In this document: positions 10,197 to 19,990 of the stretch, piece by piece
Position numbering within the stretch: position 1 is the first letter of the stretch
Layout: every line of letters begins with the position of its first letter
From: JAWKOK01 sp963765875
GTDB taxonomy: Bacteria; Chloroflexota; Anaerolineae; Caldilineales; Caldilineaceae
DNA length: 64,000 nucleotides
Assembly: GCA_963765875.1 (NCBI GenBank)
Contig: CAVXYK010000026.1
Location: forward strand, 1-64,000
Direction: 5' to 3'
Translations under genes and position numbers: made by a program
Notes under the pieces: generated by a model
What the model was told of the DNA's origin: nothing
Databases searched by the model: none
What the model saw: the letters and a program-made list of their open reading frames with translations, nothing else

Positions 10197-11998
10197 CTAT
10201 TCGGCGTCGGTGGCCTCCAACTGCAAGACAGTGTACGGGAAGCCTGTGTGCATCTGAATACCGTTCATGTACGGATCTGTGACCGTAGACGGCCAGTTGC
10301 TCCAGTAGCGGCCGTTGTTGCCGGTGCGGTTGTAGAACTGCACGATGTTGACCTCAGGCATGTCAGCCAGGTAGATTTCCATGGCCGCATGCTCGAGCTC
10401 GCGCACCTTGGCCTCGTCGGCGGTGACGGCAAGTTCTTCGACAATGGCGTCAAACTCAGGGTTCGAATACTGCCACCAGTTATCAGCGTTGCCGGTCGTG
10501 TACAGGAGAAGTGTTCGATAGATGTTGCCGGACATGGCGCCATTGTGGCCCCACATACCGCAGATATAGTCGCCACCTGCCATGAGCGTGCCGACGTCCG
10601 GCGGCACAGAGAAGGAGGCATCGATGCCATTTTGCTTGAGCATCTCGACGATGATTGGGCCGGAGTCCGAGAAGTGGGGCAGGCTGACGATGGGGCACTT
10701 GATCGTGTCGCCGTCGGCGTCCGCCCAGATGCCGTCGCTATTCTTGGTGTAGCCGGCGGCCTCCAAGCGTGCGTCTCCGTCTGCAGGATCGTACAGACCA
10801 GGCTGGTACTTCTCCTCCAGGTCCGCCAGGTTGTCAAAGCTGGCCTGCAGGCCCGCGAAGGGCGGCATTGGCCAGACCGACTTCTCGCCGTGTCCGTCGA
10901 AGGCGAAATCGATCAGCTTATCACGGTCGATGTAGCGGTTGATGGCCCAGCGTACCTCTGGGTTGTCCATGTGCTTTTCAGTAGTGTTGAAGTGCAGCGC
11001 GGTCGGCCACCAGGAGGTCATGCCGTAGGGACCTTCGCGGCCGGTCCACGTGGTCGCATCCGGGTTCTCTTCCAGGATCTTCTCGATGAGATCGACACGC
11101 AAGATCATGGGTCTGGTCGATCTCATTGCGGATCAAGGCCGTGGCCTGAGCCTGCTGGTCCGGGATCACAAGTTGAGTGAAACGTTCTACGTCGGGCAGT
11201 TCAGCGAAGCCAGTGCGGCAGGCCCACCAGTCGTCACAGCTCTCGACACGGTCGATGATACGGCGTGTATCGTCGGCATAGGCATAGCGCCATGGGCTTG
11301 TGGTCACGGGGCCAGCGCCGTCGTTGAAGGCCGTGTACTCTGACCAGTTCTCGTTCTCCCAGATGTGCTTGGGCACGATGAAGGTGGAGGAATCACCCTT
11401 GGCTACCATGGTCTCATCATGGAAGCGGGGAGCCGGCGAGTTGAAGGTGATCTTCACCGTCAGGTCGTCGACAACTTCGGCTTCTTTGATCATCGTCTGG
11501 TAGATGGCGCCGCGCAGTACATCAGCGCCATAGTCGCGCGCGGTGTTGAGTGTGTAAGCGACATCCTCAGCCGTGAAGGGCTCGCCGTCGCTCCAGGTGA
11601 CGCCATCGCGCAGATAGTAGGTTAACTCGGTGGCGTCCTCGTTGTACTCCCAGCTTTCGGCTAACCAGGGATACTGGTGGCCATTCAGCATGTCGGCGAA
11701 GACAAGCGGCTCATGAAAGAAGCCGACGCCCATTCTGCCAGGTGCCGCCCAAGGCCCAGGGGCTCCACATCTCGGGCGGGGCGAACGCGGTCAAGTGCGC
11801 CACGACCATGGTGCGGTTGCGCGGCACTTCTCCCTCGATGGCGGCAGCCTCTTCAGCCGGCGCTTCCTCGACGGCCGCGGTCTCGGCTGCGTCCTCGCCT
11901 TCAGCGGGGGCGGCAGTTTCACCACCCCGCCGGCGCATGCGCCCAATACCAGCAGTAGCAGTACCAGAAGCACAGAAATAAATTCCGAATCTCTTCAT
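10197..11998 (-). CDS. ABC transporter substrate-binding lipoprotein, family 5 (frameshifted)
   Basis: Extracytoplasmic family-5 solute-binding protein that feeds the ABC importer. About 600 codons, read across four shifts. MKRFGIYF begins at 11998. The hydrophobic signal and lipobox VLGAC follow in a second frame (about 11970-11935). The text then returns to the first frame for an Ala/Glu-rich linker (ETAAPAEGEDAAET), shifts near 11730 to WLAESWEYNEDATELTYYLRDGVTWSDGEPFTAEDV (split here at family-typical text), and shifts once more near 11110 to the rest, ending at 10197. YLRDGVTWSDG followed by FTAEDV is the hallmark block of the family. It is the first gene of the operon, after the promoter at 12356-12384. 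Members bind peptides or oligosaccharides; the neighbourhood favours sugars. Confidence 0.88.
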
Positions 11999-12330
11999 GT
12001 TCGTTTTTCCTCCATGGATGGTTGGATTACGGTTTTACCGAACAAAAACGAGCGAAGTGGGATAAAGCCATGGTTATGGATTGGCTGCTTCTCGGAGGGA
12101 AGATCCGATGGCTAGGTCGCCATCAGACCTGGGGCGCAGCAATTGCTTCAACTTGGCAGCATCGATCCGATGAGCGAAATCCAAAAAGCTGCAAGCAAAA
12201 AACGGATCAACATCGATACAGACATTGTACGAGTACGGTGTTAACGATACAGTTTCACCGATATGGTGGCGGACAAAAATCGGCCACTTGTTATTCTGTT
12301 GTGATATTGTCAGGTAAAAGTGGTGTGAGC

Positions 12331-12346
12331 AATTGTATTATCAATT
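12331..12346. promoter_or_regulatory. Possible operator: AATTG-6-CAATT inverted repeat
   Basis: The 5-bp arms aattg and caatt flank a 6-bp centre. The site lies just downstream, in the minus direction, of the predicted -10 box at 12356, so a bound protein would cover the start of transcription of the ABC operon. No regulator gene sits next to it. The short arms make chance a real possibility. Confidence 0.3.
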
Positions 12347-12355
12347 ACGATATGG

Positions 12356-12384
12356 AGTATATCAAAGTGCTTGTTGAGCGTCAA
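12356..12384 (-). promoter_or_regulatory. Sigma-70-like promoter of the ABC importer operon
   Basis: Read on the minus strand: TTGACG (12384-12379), 17 bp, TATACT (12361-12356). Five of six bases match in each box with the optimal spacer. Transcription would begin near 12349 and leave a leader of about 350 nt before the binding-protein start at 11998. The rest of the 523-bp gap (11999-12521) shows no gene. Confidence 0.55.
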
Positions 12385-12521
12385 TCTACGTATCGATGCG
12401 GGTGTGATCTAGACAATTGGGGATAGATTCAGCCAATTCGTTAGGACGCACTGCCCAGATGCGATCCTGTCGAGAAACCACAATCAGACAGTGCGTTGCA
12501 CGCGTATCCAGTACTCTCAGT

Positions 12522-13460
12522 TCAGTCGCCCGGCAACGGAACACCAGGGGCGATCAGTTCTTCAGAACGCATTGTCGCCCAAAGTTCGGCAGGGATATCA
12601 AAGGCAATCAGCCTCCAGATTGCTGGCGATGCGTCTGGGCGAACTACAACCGATCACCAGCGAGGCAACCACAGGATGGCCTAACGGGAACTGTATGGCC
12701 GCGGCAGTTAACGGCACATCAAATCGAGCGCAGACGGCTTCTAATGCCTGTGTTTTCTCAGTGATTTCCGGCGGCGCTTCCCGATAGTTGTACTTCGCGC
12801 CCGGCCTCGCACCGGTGGCGAGGATGCCGCTGTTGTAGACGCCGGCCGACAGAATAGAGATCCCCTTCTCTGCACAGAGCTCCATGAACCCCAATGCGCC
12901 CTGTTCCAGCAACGTGTAGCGTCCGGCGAGCATGAAGCAGTCGAATTCGCCGGCATTGGCAAAGTCCGCCAACATCTGCCACTGATTCATCCCCGCGCTC
13001 ACGGCCCGGATCACGCCCTGGCTGCGCAGGTCGTCCAACGTTGGGTAAGCTTCCTCGATGGCTTCTCTGATAATGATGATCGGCATCATGGATGTGGACG
13101 ATATCCACGTAGTCCATCTGAAGCCGCTCCAGGCTGGCCTCCAGGCTGCACAGTACGCCATCCCGGCTGTAGCTTTGGACCCGCTCACCGTCCGGTTTGA
13201 ACCAGCGTCCGACCTTGGTCGAGATCGTCAATCTGGTCGCGCGGCACACCGGCCAGTGCGGCGCCCAGGCGTTTTTCAGACACGCCGCGACCATAGGCCG
13301 GTGCGGTGTCGAAGTAGGTTACACCCTGGTCCAGCGCAGCATAGACGGTTTCGTATGCCTCAGATTCCGGCACAGAACGGTAGAGGTCGGCCAGCGGCGC
13401 AGCGCCGAAGCCAAGCAGAGAGACTTCCAGGCCAGTTTGGCCAATGGGTCGAACTTCCAT
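12522..13460 (-). CDS. Aldo/keto reductase, D-threo-aldose/L-fucose dehydrogenase-like (frameshifted)
   Basis: NAD(P)-dependent oxidoreductase of the aldo/keto reductase superfamily, about 312 codons, cytoplasmic. Three shifts: near 13225, near 13065 and near 12605. The last one restores the C-terminus (FDIPAELW...PLPGD) with a stop at 12522. The catalytic tetrad is visible: Asp and Tyr in FDTAPAYGRG, Lys in STKVGRW, His in DIVHIHD. STKVGRW followed by DY(V)DIVHIHD is characteristic of the D-threo-aldose 1-dehydrogenase/L-fucose dehydrogenase group, which oxidises the anomeric carbon of L-fucose and similar sugars. With the enolase-superfamily dehydratases and aldolase of this window it could form a non-phosphorylating deoxyhexose route. 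Confidence 0.82.
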
Positions 13461-13513
13461 AGGTTGGATACTCCGTCAGTGTTGATGTGGTGATTCTATT
13501 GGGGAAAGCGGTT

Positions 13514-13631
13514 TTTGCCACAGATGAACACAGACTTTCACGGATGGGGCACAGATGGACTTCAGTGACATAGAACCTTTCCAGAGCGTATCTGTGAATA
13601 TCTGGGGCCATCAGCGTTTATCTGTGGCAAA
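13514..13631. repeat. TTTGCCACAGATGAACAC intergenic repeat, inverted pair
   Basis: tttgccacagatgaacacag at 13514-13534 faces an inverted partial copy, atctgtggcaaa, at 13620-13631. A third, direct copy lies at 15500-15520 upstream of the unknown-family gene. The copies are eroded and confined to gaps between genes. No coding function is seen in 13461-13664. Confidence 0.5.
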
Positions 13632-13664
13632 TTCCTGTTTGTGCAGCAGATTATTGCGGTGATT

Positions 13665-15472
13665 CTAAACCGGCTGATCATAGCTGGGGCGATGGGCGTA
13701 GCGATCCATGCCGCAGCGCAGGTCAATAGACCGTCCCGGCGGCAACGAAACCTCGATATAGCGGTCGTCAACGGCGTGAGTCGCTCGCACCTTCAAGCTC
13801 TGTCACTGATGTGAAGTCGTGCTCGCCAAACGCCCCTGCCTGCAAAATGACGCGTCGCTCATGCATAGGGACTCCCGTTGACCAGCGATACGGTCACACT
13901 GTCGTCATCCAGACTGCGAGACCAATGCGGAGACATCTGCCGGCAGGCCCGGTCGCCGGGCGATCAGCATCGTAGTAGCGCAGATCGAGTATGCAGCAGG
14001 CCGCCATGATAGACGGTCTGGGGGCCGCCGCAGGTGAGTTGAACCAATGCCTCGGTACGCACCGGGTTGATATCCTGCCAATGGTGGACGTCCCACTCCT
14101 GTGGATCGCCGTCGTCGTTGGCCATCTTGTCCATGCGTCGCAGCACTTCGGCATATTGCGATTCAAGAATGCGCAGTGGATAGTCTGGATTGCGGCCGTC
14201 CAGATAGCAGTACCAGGGGCCAAAATGGATGTCGTCGCCCTTGCCGCTGCCGGCGCTACATCGAGCCAACTGGTCTGGACCTGTGGAAACTGGTCAATGT
14301 AGGCGCGATCCTGGTCGCTCTGCGAGACATACCAGAGCTGGGCGAAGTGCTTCGGCTCCAGTGGACGGAAGGAGGTCCAGCCATCGTCGGTATGGCGATA
14401 GGGAATGAGCAGTTGATCGTTCTCCATCCGTCCACGGTCGATCAGGTAGGCGATCTGGCTGCGCGGGATGTCGAGATAGCCGAGGTCGCCGGTCAGCAGC
14501 ACGGCATTCATGGCGGCAATCGTCAGCGGCTCGATGATGGTGTGCAGGCCATGGGGCCAGCGCCAGCCGTAGTAGCCGCCCCACCATTTGCCGTCCAACG
14601 TCTCGCCGACCTGACCACTTGGGCCAATGTTATCGGGGCAGATGCCGTCGTTGGCCTGGATGCGCTCAGCCCACATCTCCAGATAGTCAACCACCCACCT
14701 GCGATAGTGATCGTCGCCGGTGTACATAAAGGCGTTGGTGATCAGGCTGGTCGACGTCAGGTTGAGCGGCACGTCGCAGCGCATCTGGCGCATGTTGAGC
14801 GCATCCAGAATCTTGGCGTAGACTGCATCGTCGGTCCAGTCGGCGATGGGCAGTTCCTCGCCGCGAAACGGTTTCACTTCGGTGGGGATGCCCAAGTCCT
14901 CAAAGGGCGGCGGATAGCCGGAGAGCACCCAGCGGTGGGTCGACCAATCATCCCATGAGTTCTCGTAGCGCGGCCCCTTGCTACCATTGAGTGGCGAACG
15001 CATCATGCGCTGGTCGGCGTTCCAATTGAGCGCATTCTCGCCTGCGTAGAGATCGGCGAACCGCAGCGCCCGCGCGGTTCACTGGACGTTTTGGATCGGC
15101 CAGTCCGAAATAATAGAAATAGATGGAGGACTCGCCATGGTGCATCCAGTCGTAGTAGGCGTCGAACTCCTGATAGACCTGACCATAGGCTGTGAACTGG
15201 CGGGTCACCGCGTCCCACAGAAAGCGGCTGCGCTCATGGATATCAGCGCTGCCGCCGAGTGAATAAAATAGCGGCCAGTTGTGATAGCTCTCGTAACCGT
15301 CATCCGAGCCGTCCATGCCCGGCCATTCGTCCCGCCAGATCAAGGTGCCGTCGGCACGGGTGTAACGAGCCTGGAAGAGCGGCGCGGCCTCGTTCATGAC
15401 ATCGATCAGATGTCGTTGTCGAAGGGCCCAGTCTGGAATCGGTTGTTTTTGAGAAGCACGGATCGGTTGCAT
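13665..15472 (-). CDS. Conserved protein of unknown family, possibly an (alpha/alpha)6-type glycan-active enzyme (frameshifted)
   Basis: About 600 codons, not recognised with certainty. It is rich in Trp and Tyr with many WxxG and HW motifs, for example WRDEWPGMDGSDDGYESYHNW near the start, YYDWMHHGESSIYFYYFGL, and GKWWGGYYGWRWPHGLH in the middle. This is typical of carbohydrate-binding alpha/alpha toroids such as some lyases and unsaturated glycoside hydrolases, but no catalytic signature can be assigned. The frame shifts near 15085 and 14255 and several times between 13990 and 13800; the restored C-terminus DDRYIEVSLPPGRSIDLRCGMDRY ends at 13665. I start at 15472 (AAAGGA upstream) rather than 15517. 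It sits directly downstream of the sulfatase on the same strand, so a shared polysaccharide substrate is a reasonable guess. Confidence 0.6.
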
Positions 15473-15538
15473 GAAGGAGTCCTTTTTGAGAGAAGGAGAT
15501 TTGCCACAGATGAACACTGATGGGATATGGACCTGGAC

Positions 15539-17023
15539 TTACGTGTCATTCAAATAGTTCATCTCGGGCTTCAAGGGCCATCGATACAGATCAGCCGGTT
15601 TCACATTACCGGCCCACGCTTTCATGATCGCCACATCCGCCTTCTTTTCTGCCATCTTCGTTTTGACCCAGTCGGGGTCCCAGTCGGCCAGTAGCTTTGC
15701 CGTCAGCTCAGCCAGGACGGCCTGACAACTGGGATCATGCGAGCGGTCAATGTGTTCATCAGGGTCATCGTTGAGATTAAAAAGCTGGGGCGGCTGGCCA
15801 TGGTAGTAGATGAGCTTCCACTCATCGGCCCTGATCATCCGTTGATAACAGCCGCCGTCGGGGCAGAATTGGTCTGAACAATACTCAGAAAAAGCGACAT
15901 CTTCCCATTCCGCATCGCTGCTGTCCGGTCCATCGATCAGTCTAAGAACGCTGCGACCTGGGGAGTTGGGCAAGGCGGGTGCGCCCAGCGCATCCAGGAT
16001 TGTGGCGGTCACGTCCAAAGCGCTAACCACATGTTCCAAACGCTGTCCCGCAGGAATGACACCCGGCCACGACACGATCAACGGCACCTTGACCGATTCC
16101 TCGTAGAAGACATGTTTCCACCAGAGGCCATGCTCGCCGACCATGTCACCATGGTCAGAGGTATAGACGATGAGCGTGTTTTCAAGCAGGTCGTTCTGCT
16201 CCAGCGCTGCCAGGATCTGCCCGACCATCACATCGACCCGCGTCACCATGCCCCAGTAGGCGGCGCGGGCCCGCAACACTTCCTCTTCCGTCACCTCTTC
16301 GATGCCGGTGTGGCTGCGCCACCAACGCAGGTGGGGATGTGTCTCATCATCGAATGACCGCGGTTTTCTCGGCGGAGGCATGGTTTCGGCGTATTGGTCG
16401 AAATCCTCTACGCGGGCAACAAAGGGTGCATGGGGCAACATGAAGCCGACAGTCAGGTTGAAGGGATCATCCGACTGGCCGGACCTACGGGCCAGCCCCA
16501 CCCTGTTGAGACAGTCTACGGCGGCGACCGTGACATCCTCGTCGTGCACCTGATAGGCCGACTGGCCTGGCCCAGATCGTTGTAAGCTGATTCGGTCGGG
16601 GCCGGCCGTGCCGTTGAGCACACCCCGATCCACGTCTGAGCCGCCAATGTAGTTTGCTCCATGGTCGCCGACCAGCCGTTCAGCATAGCCATGTAACTGG
16701 TCCGGCCCTAGGGAATGCATGCGCCCGATTAGCACCGGGTGATAGCCGGCTGCGCCCATGGCATGGGCCAATGTAGGAATGCCGGAGTCGAGCACATGCT
16801 CATTGGTCCACACTTCATTCTGATATGGATGCCGCCCCGAAAGCATCGACATGCGCGACGGCACACAGATGGGGGATGCGCAGTAGCAGTTGGCGAAAAG
16901 AACGCCGGAGGCGGCCAAGCGATCCAGATTCGGCGTCTCTACCAATTTATCACCGTAACATCCGGCGACATGGAAGGAGTGCTGATCCGTGTGGATGTAG
17001 AGTAGGTTCGGGCGTTTGGACAT
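15539..17023 (-). CDS. Sulfatase (arylsulfatase family, formylglycine type)
   Basis: Hydrolyses sulfate esters, here probably of sulfated sugars. 494 residues, intact. The sulfatase signature is complete: CVPSR with Cys53 as the residue converted to formylglycine, then MSMLSGRHPYQN. Metal ligands fit Asp13 (HTDQH) and the later YTSDHGDMVGEHGLWWKH block. The N-terminus starts directly with the first beta strand (MSKRPNLLYIHTDQH) and has no signal peptide, so the enzyme should be cytoplasmic. Sulfated substrate would then have to be imported, for which the ABC system nearby is a candidate. The Cys-type site needs a formylglycine-generating enzyme, which is not in the window. Confidence 0.92.
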   Translation of the reverse strand: MSKRPNLLYIHTDQHSFHVAGCYGDKLVETPNLDRLAASGVLFANCYCASPICVPSRMSMLSGRHPYQNEVWTNEHVLDSGIPTLAHAMGAAGYHPVLIGRMHSLGPDQLHGYAERLVGDHGANYIGGSDVDRGVLNGTAGPDRISLQRSGPGQSAYQVHDEDVTVAAVDCLNRVGLARRSGQSDDPFNLTVGFMLPHAPFVARVEDFDQYAETMPPPRKPRSFDDETHPHLRWWRSHTGIEEVTEEEVLRARAAYWGMVTRVDVMVGQILAALEQNDLLENTLIVYTSDHGDMVGEHGLWWKHVFYEESVKVPLIVSWPGVIPAGQRLEHVVSALDVTATILDALGAPALPNSPGRSVLRLIDGPDSSDAEWEDVAFSEYCSDQFCPDGGCYQRMIRADEWKLIYYHGQPPQLFNLNDDPDEHIDRSHDPSCQAVLAELTAKLLADWDPDWVKTKMAEKKADVAIMKAWAGNVKPADLYRWPLKPEMNYLNDT

Positions 17024-17439
17024 GCGGTCCCCGCAGTTTTGTCTGTGGATTGCCTCTGTGGTTAGTCTCTGGAGCGGACAGAACGTCCGCTCAAGTTAGA
17101 CCGACCCAATAGAATGCTGCCCAGGATGATATTGCGCAGATTGCTGACAAGCAGTATCCCACCGGTGATTTGGCGTGTCAAGGAGGGTTCAAGCGGATGC
17201 ATATGCACGAAAAAACCGGTGCGTTCATTGTATGCGAAGACCGGAATATACACATCGACCACTGGTGTAAGACGAGAAAATGCACCTTGCATGCATAGAC
17301 GGATGCTGGTACCATCTGGCCTACCACCAGACTGTTTTCCCTCAATGTAGCCAACACGCACTTGAGGTAGGCTCTGGGGGCCTTGGTCACCGATTCCGTG
17401 ATCTACTCGGATCACAGTTTTTCGAAAGGATCTGTTCAC
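17024..17439. other. Intergenic region without a convincing gene; small hairpin at 17072-17092
   Basis: This gap lies between two divergently transcribed genes (sulfatase and SRPBCC protein). An 8-bp hairpin, gagcggac/gtccgctc, sits at 17072-17092. An open frame on the minus strand (17062-17439) has no recognisable features, overlaps the SRPBCC ribosome site and is not called. Confidence 0.5.
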
Positions 17440-17871
17440 ATGCGCTACAGCGCCACCACAACCATTGATGCGTCAGCCGATACGATCTGGGCCATCCTCA
17501 TCGACGGATCCAACTATCCGCAATGGGATCCGGGCATCGACCACATTGAAGGCACGATCGCACCGGGAGAGAGCGTTAAGTTCTTCACGGTCGTCGATCC
17601 CAGTCGAGCCTTTGCCGTGAAGGTGACCACATTTGATCCGGGCAGCAAGATGGTACTCACCGGCGGCATGCCCATGGGGTTGTTCAAGTCGGAACGCACG
17701 CACACCCTCACACCGGATGGTGAAGGCAAAATTATCTTTCATACCGAGGAGGTCTTTGGCGGGTTGATGCTCCCGATGTTCAAGAGCAAGATTCCTGATC
17801 TTACTGAGAATTTCGAACGGTTCGCTGCCGGACTGAAAGCACGTGCAGAGAGTCAGGCTGACTCAGGATAG
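17440..17871 (+). CDS. SRPBCC (START/Bet v1-like) family protein
   Basis: Small ligand-binding helix-grip fold protein of 143 residues: an N-terminal strand (MRYSATTTIDASADTIWAIL), W in the WxxxWDPG motif (YPQWDPG), a central beta sheet and a long C-terminal helix (LTENFERFAAGLKARAES). Such proteins bind hydrophobic molecules or act as polyketide cyclases; no specific role can be read. I start at 17440 because GAAAGGA lies 11 nt upstream; the open frame extends to 17383 without a ribosome site. It is first of a plus-strand group with the hydrolase behind it, only 76 bp away. Confidence 0.82.
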   Translation: MRYSATTTIDASADTIWAILIDGSNYPQWDPGIDHIEGTIAPGESVKFFTVVDPSRAFAVKVTTFDPGSKMVLTGGMPMGLFKSERTHTLTPDGEGKIIFHTEEVFGGLMLPMFKSKIPDLTENFERFAAGLKARAESQADSG

Positions 17872-17947
17872 AGGGTACGGGCATTGGGCGCTGAATGATG
17901 TCCATAGCGCCACGAGCAGTAGCAGATCACGTAGAAAGCCGCGATCC

Positions 17948-19021
17948 ATGTACGATGCAAATAGTTTTTATGCTGAACGCTACAGTGCGCTCTCAGGCGT
18001 CCACGCGTTTCAGAGTCAAACGCAGGAAGAATTGGCCGAATGGCAGCACCAATTTCGCAATCAGCTTGAAGATGCCTTAGGCCTGAGCAATATGGCTCGG
18101 GATCTTGCCGATCATCAACCCTATGCCGAGCAGATCGATTCAGTGCAAGAGGCGGGCTATACCCGTCAGCGCTGGCACATCTGGGTCGAACCGAACGTTC
18201 CTTTGCCCTTCTATCTGCTTCAGCCAGACGTTGCAGACAAGCATGCTAGTGATCCGCTGCCGCTGGTGCTCTGCCCTCATGGTCACAACCACCCGCACAT
18301 CTATGCCGGTCTCTATGACGATGAAATAGAACGTCAGAGTATCATTGAAGGCCAACGCGATATCGCTGTGCAAGCGGTGAAAGAGGGCTATGTCGTCATC
18401 GCACCAACGACCCGTGGCTTCGGTGAGACGCGTACGGCGGAGGATATCGAAGCCGGCAATCTTAGCTCGTGTCGAACGCAGCTTATGCGTGGCCTACTTC
18501 TGGGCAGAACGCCAATCGGCGAACGGGTCTGGGACATGCGCAGGCTATTGGACTGGGCCTTGGCGAACCTGAATGTGGATGGCAGCCGCGTTGCCATCAC
18601 CGGGAACTCGGGCGGCGGCACGATGACGCTCTTTGCAGCCGCCTGCGACGAGCGTTTTTCAGTTGCTGTTCCAGGCAGCTACTTCAACACCTTTGTCGGC
18701 AGCATCGGCTCCATCCGCCATTGCGATTGCAACTATATCCCCGGCATATTGCGCCTGGGCGAAATGTATGATGTTGCCGGTCTAATCGCACCGCGTCCTT
18801 TTTGTGCCATCGCGGGCAAAGATGACCCAATCTACCCCATCGAAGGTGCGCGATACGCCTACGCAAAACTGCGACAGATCTACACCGTTGCAAGGGCAAT
18901 GGACAACTGCCGCCTGTATGTTGGAGATGGAGGACACCGCTTCTACAGCGACGGTGCATGGCCGTTCATACGACAGCACTTTGAACAGAGCGCGGGTGCC
19001 GAAAGCAAGAACTCTACATAG
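17948..19021 (+). CDS. Alpha/beta hydrolase family protein (acetyl xylan esterase-like)
   Basis: Serine hydrolase of 357 residues, most like the large cytoplasmic esterases of the acetyl xylan esterase/abhydrolase_7 type. The oxyanion/N-terminal block is LPLVLCPHGHNHPH. The nucleophile is Ser221 in the elbow GNSGG, the acid is Asp292 or Asp293 in AGKDDPIYP, and the base is His330 in GDGGHRF. No signal peptide. I start at the ATG at 17948; the longer frame from 17843 would overlap the preceding gene and reads as low-complexity text. Within this sugar locus, removal of acetyl or other esters from oligosaccharides is a plausible role. Confidence 0.85.
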   Translation: MYDANSFYAERYSALSGVHAFQSQTQEELAEWQHQFRNQLEDALGLSNMARDLADHQPYAEQIDSVQEAGYTRQRWHIWVEPNVPLPFYLLQPDVADKHASDPLPLVLCPHGHNHPHIYAGLYDDEIERQSIIEGQRDIAVQAVKEGYVVIAPTTRGFGETRTAEDIEAGNLSSCRTQLMRGLLLGRTPIGERVWDMRRLLDWALANLNVDGSRVAITGNSGGGTMTLFAAACDERFSVAVPGSYFNTFVGSIGSIRHCDCNYIPGILRLGEMYDVAGLIAPRPFCAIAGKDDPIYPIEGARYAYAKLRQIYTVARAMDNCRLYVGDGGHRFYSDGAWPFIRQHFEQSAGAESKNST

Positions 19022-19190
19022 GCATATCAGGGGTGCTATCCACCTTCCTGGATGATAATAGACCACAATGGCCTCAAAGTGCCGAGCATCCAGGAAGATT
19101 CCCTGTCCCTCCCTGAAATCTCGAAGAACCATCTTTTCTTGTCAAAGCCCTGGCACTGGCGTATCATAGCGACGAATTACACTGAAAATA

Positions 19191-19286
19191 CGCAGTACCG
19201 CAAAACTTGCTATGAGCCCAGAGGTAGCATCTGGAACGGTTGATCTGCGCTACAGGAGTGTTCGTAGCAAGTTTTGCGGTACTGCG
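19191..19286. repeat. 25-bp inverted repeat upstream of the PH-domain gene
   Basis: Arms at 19191-19215 (cgcagtaccgcaaaacttgc...) and 19262-19286 match in inverted orientation at 24 of 25 positions, with 46 bp between them. It lies 32 bp before the start of the PH-domain gene, so the transcript leader would fold into a long stem. No transposase is associated. Confidence 0.65.
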
Positions 19287-19317
19287 AAAATACCTACTTG
19301 AACAGAAAGGTGTAGCG

Positions 19318-19890
19318 ATGTCCGAAGCAGTTCAACTTCAACCGGGCGAAGACATTAAGATGACCATTCGGCGCCATCCTGTCCATCTGTGGGGCAGGAT
19401 GGTACTGATTGTGCTTGTCGTTGGCTTGATCCTGGTACTTTGGTTCAATTTTGGCATGGGACAGACCGGGTTCTTCGGTACGGTCATGAATATTCTGGCC
19501 ATCGGCGCAATCGTCATCGGGCTGTTCATGGCCTATGTCTACTGGTATCGCTACCACAACGATGTCTGGCTGATCACAAGTCAACGGCTGGTTGATTCCA
19601 CCAAGACAACACCATTTTCCCACAATGTGCTGACTGCCGATCTGCTCAACTTGCAGGACATCAACATCCGCCAGCGAGGCATCGCACAGACCATATTTCA
19701 ATACGGTGATGTCCGCTGTCAGACTGCCTCGGCGTCAGCCGAAACCTTCCAGTTTCTGGGCGTCAAGGACCCTCAAGAGGTGCTCGACCAGATCGAGAAG
19801 GCGCGTAGCAAGGCAAGAGACCGCCGTTCCGGACGATCTTCGACCGCGCCTGCACCGCCTGCACCGGCGCCGGACGAAAACGCAGAATAG
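19318..19890 (+). CDS. PH domain-containing membrane protein (bPH_2/DUF304)
   Basis: 190 residues. Two membrane helices (about residues 27-45 and 54-74), then a bacterial PH domain beginning YRYHNDVWLITSQRLVDS and running to FLGVKDPQEVLDQI. The tail is basic, then Pro/Ala-rich (APAPPAPAPDENAE), and likely cytoplasmic. The function of this family is generally unknown; some members associate with membrane stress responses. I start at 19318, with AAAGGTG 8 nt upstream, rather than at 19240, which would place the inverted repeat inside the gene. A strong hairpin follows the stop. Confidence 0.88.
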   Translation: MSEAVQLQPGEDIKMTIRRHPVHLWGRMVLIVLVVGLILVLWFNFGMGQTGFFGTVMNILAIGAIVIGLFMAYVYWYRYHNDVWLITSQRLVDSTKTTPFSHNVLTADLLNLQDINIRQRGIAQTIFQYGDVRCQTASASAETFQFLGVKDPQEVLDQIEKARSKARDRRSGRSSTAPAPPAPAPDENAE

Positions 19891-19899
19891 CAGCCATGA

Positions 19900-19931
19900 A
19901 CAACGCCCGGTAGAAAATCACCGGGCGTTGT
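19900..19931 (+). terminator. 12-bp hairpin after the PH-domain gene
   Basis: acaacgcccggt (19900-19911) pairs perfectly with accgggcgttgt (19920-19931) over an 8-nt loop, 10 nt after the stop codon. There is no T-run behind it, so it may be a transcript-end stabiliser or a weak terminator. Confidence 0.55.
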
Positions 19932-19990
19932 CGAATCTGTCGTCGAATCCCTCATCAAATCACTCGTAGAACGCCTTGGAAACCGCTTGG

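Noticed and set aside
17062..17439. 125-codon minus-strand frame between sulfatase and SRPBCC genes
   Set aside because: No recognisable motif, no ribosome site, and it covers the upstream region of the SRPBCC gene.
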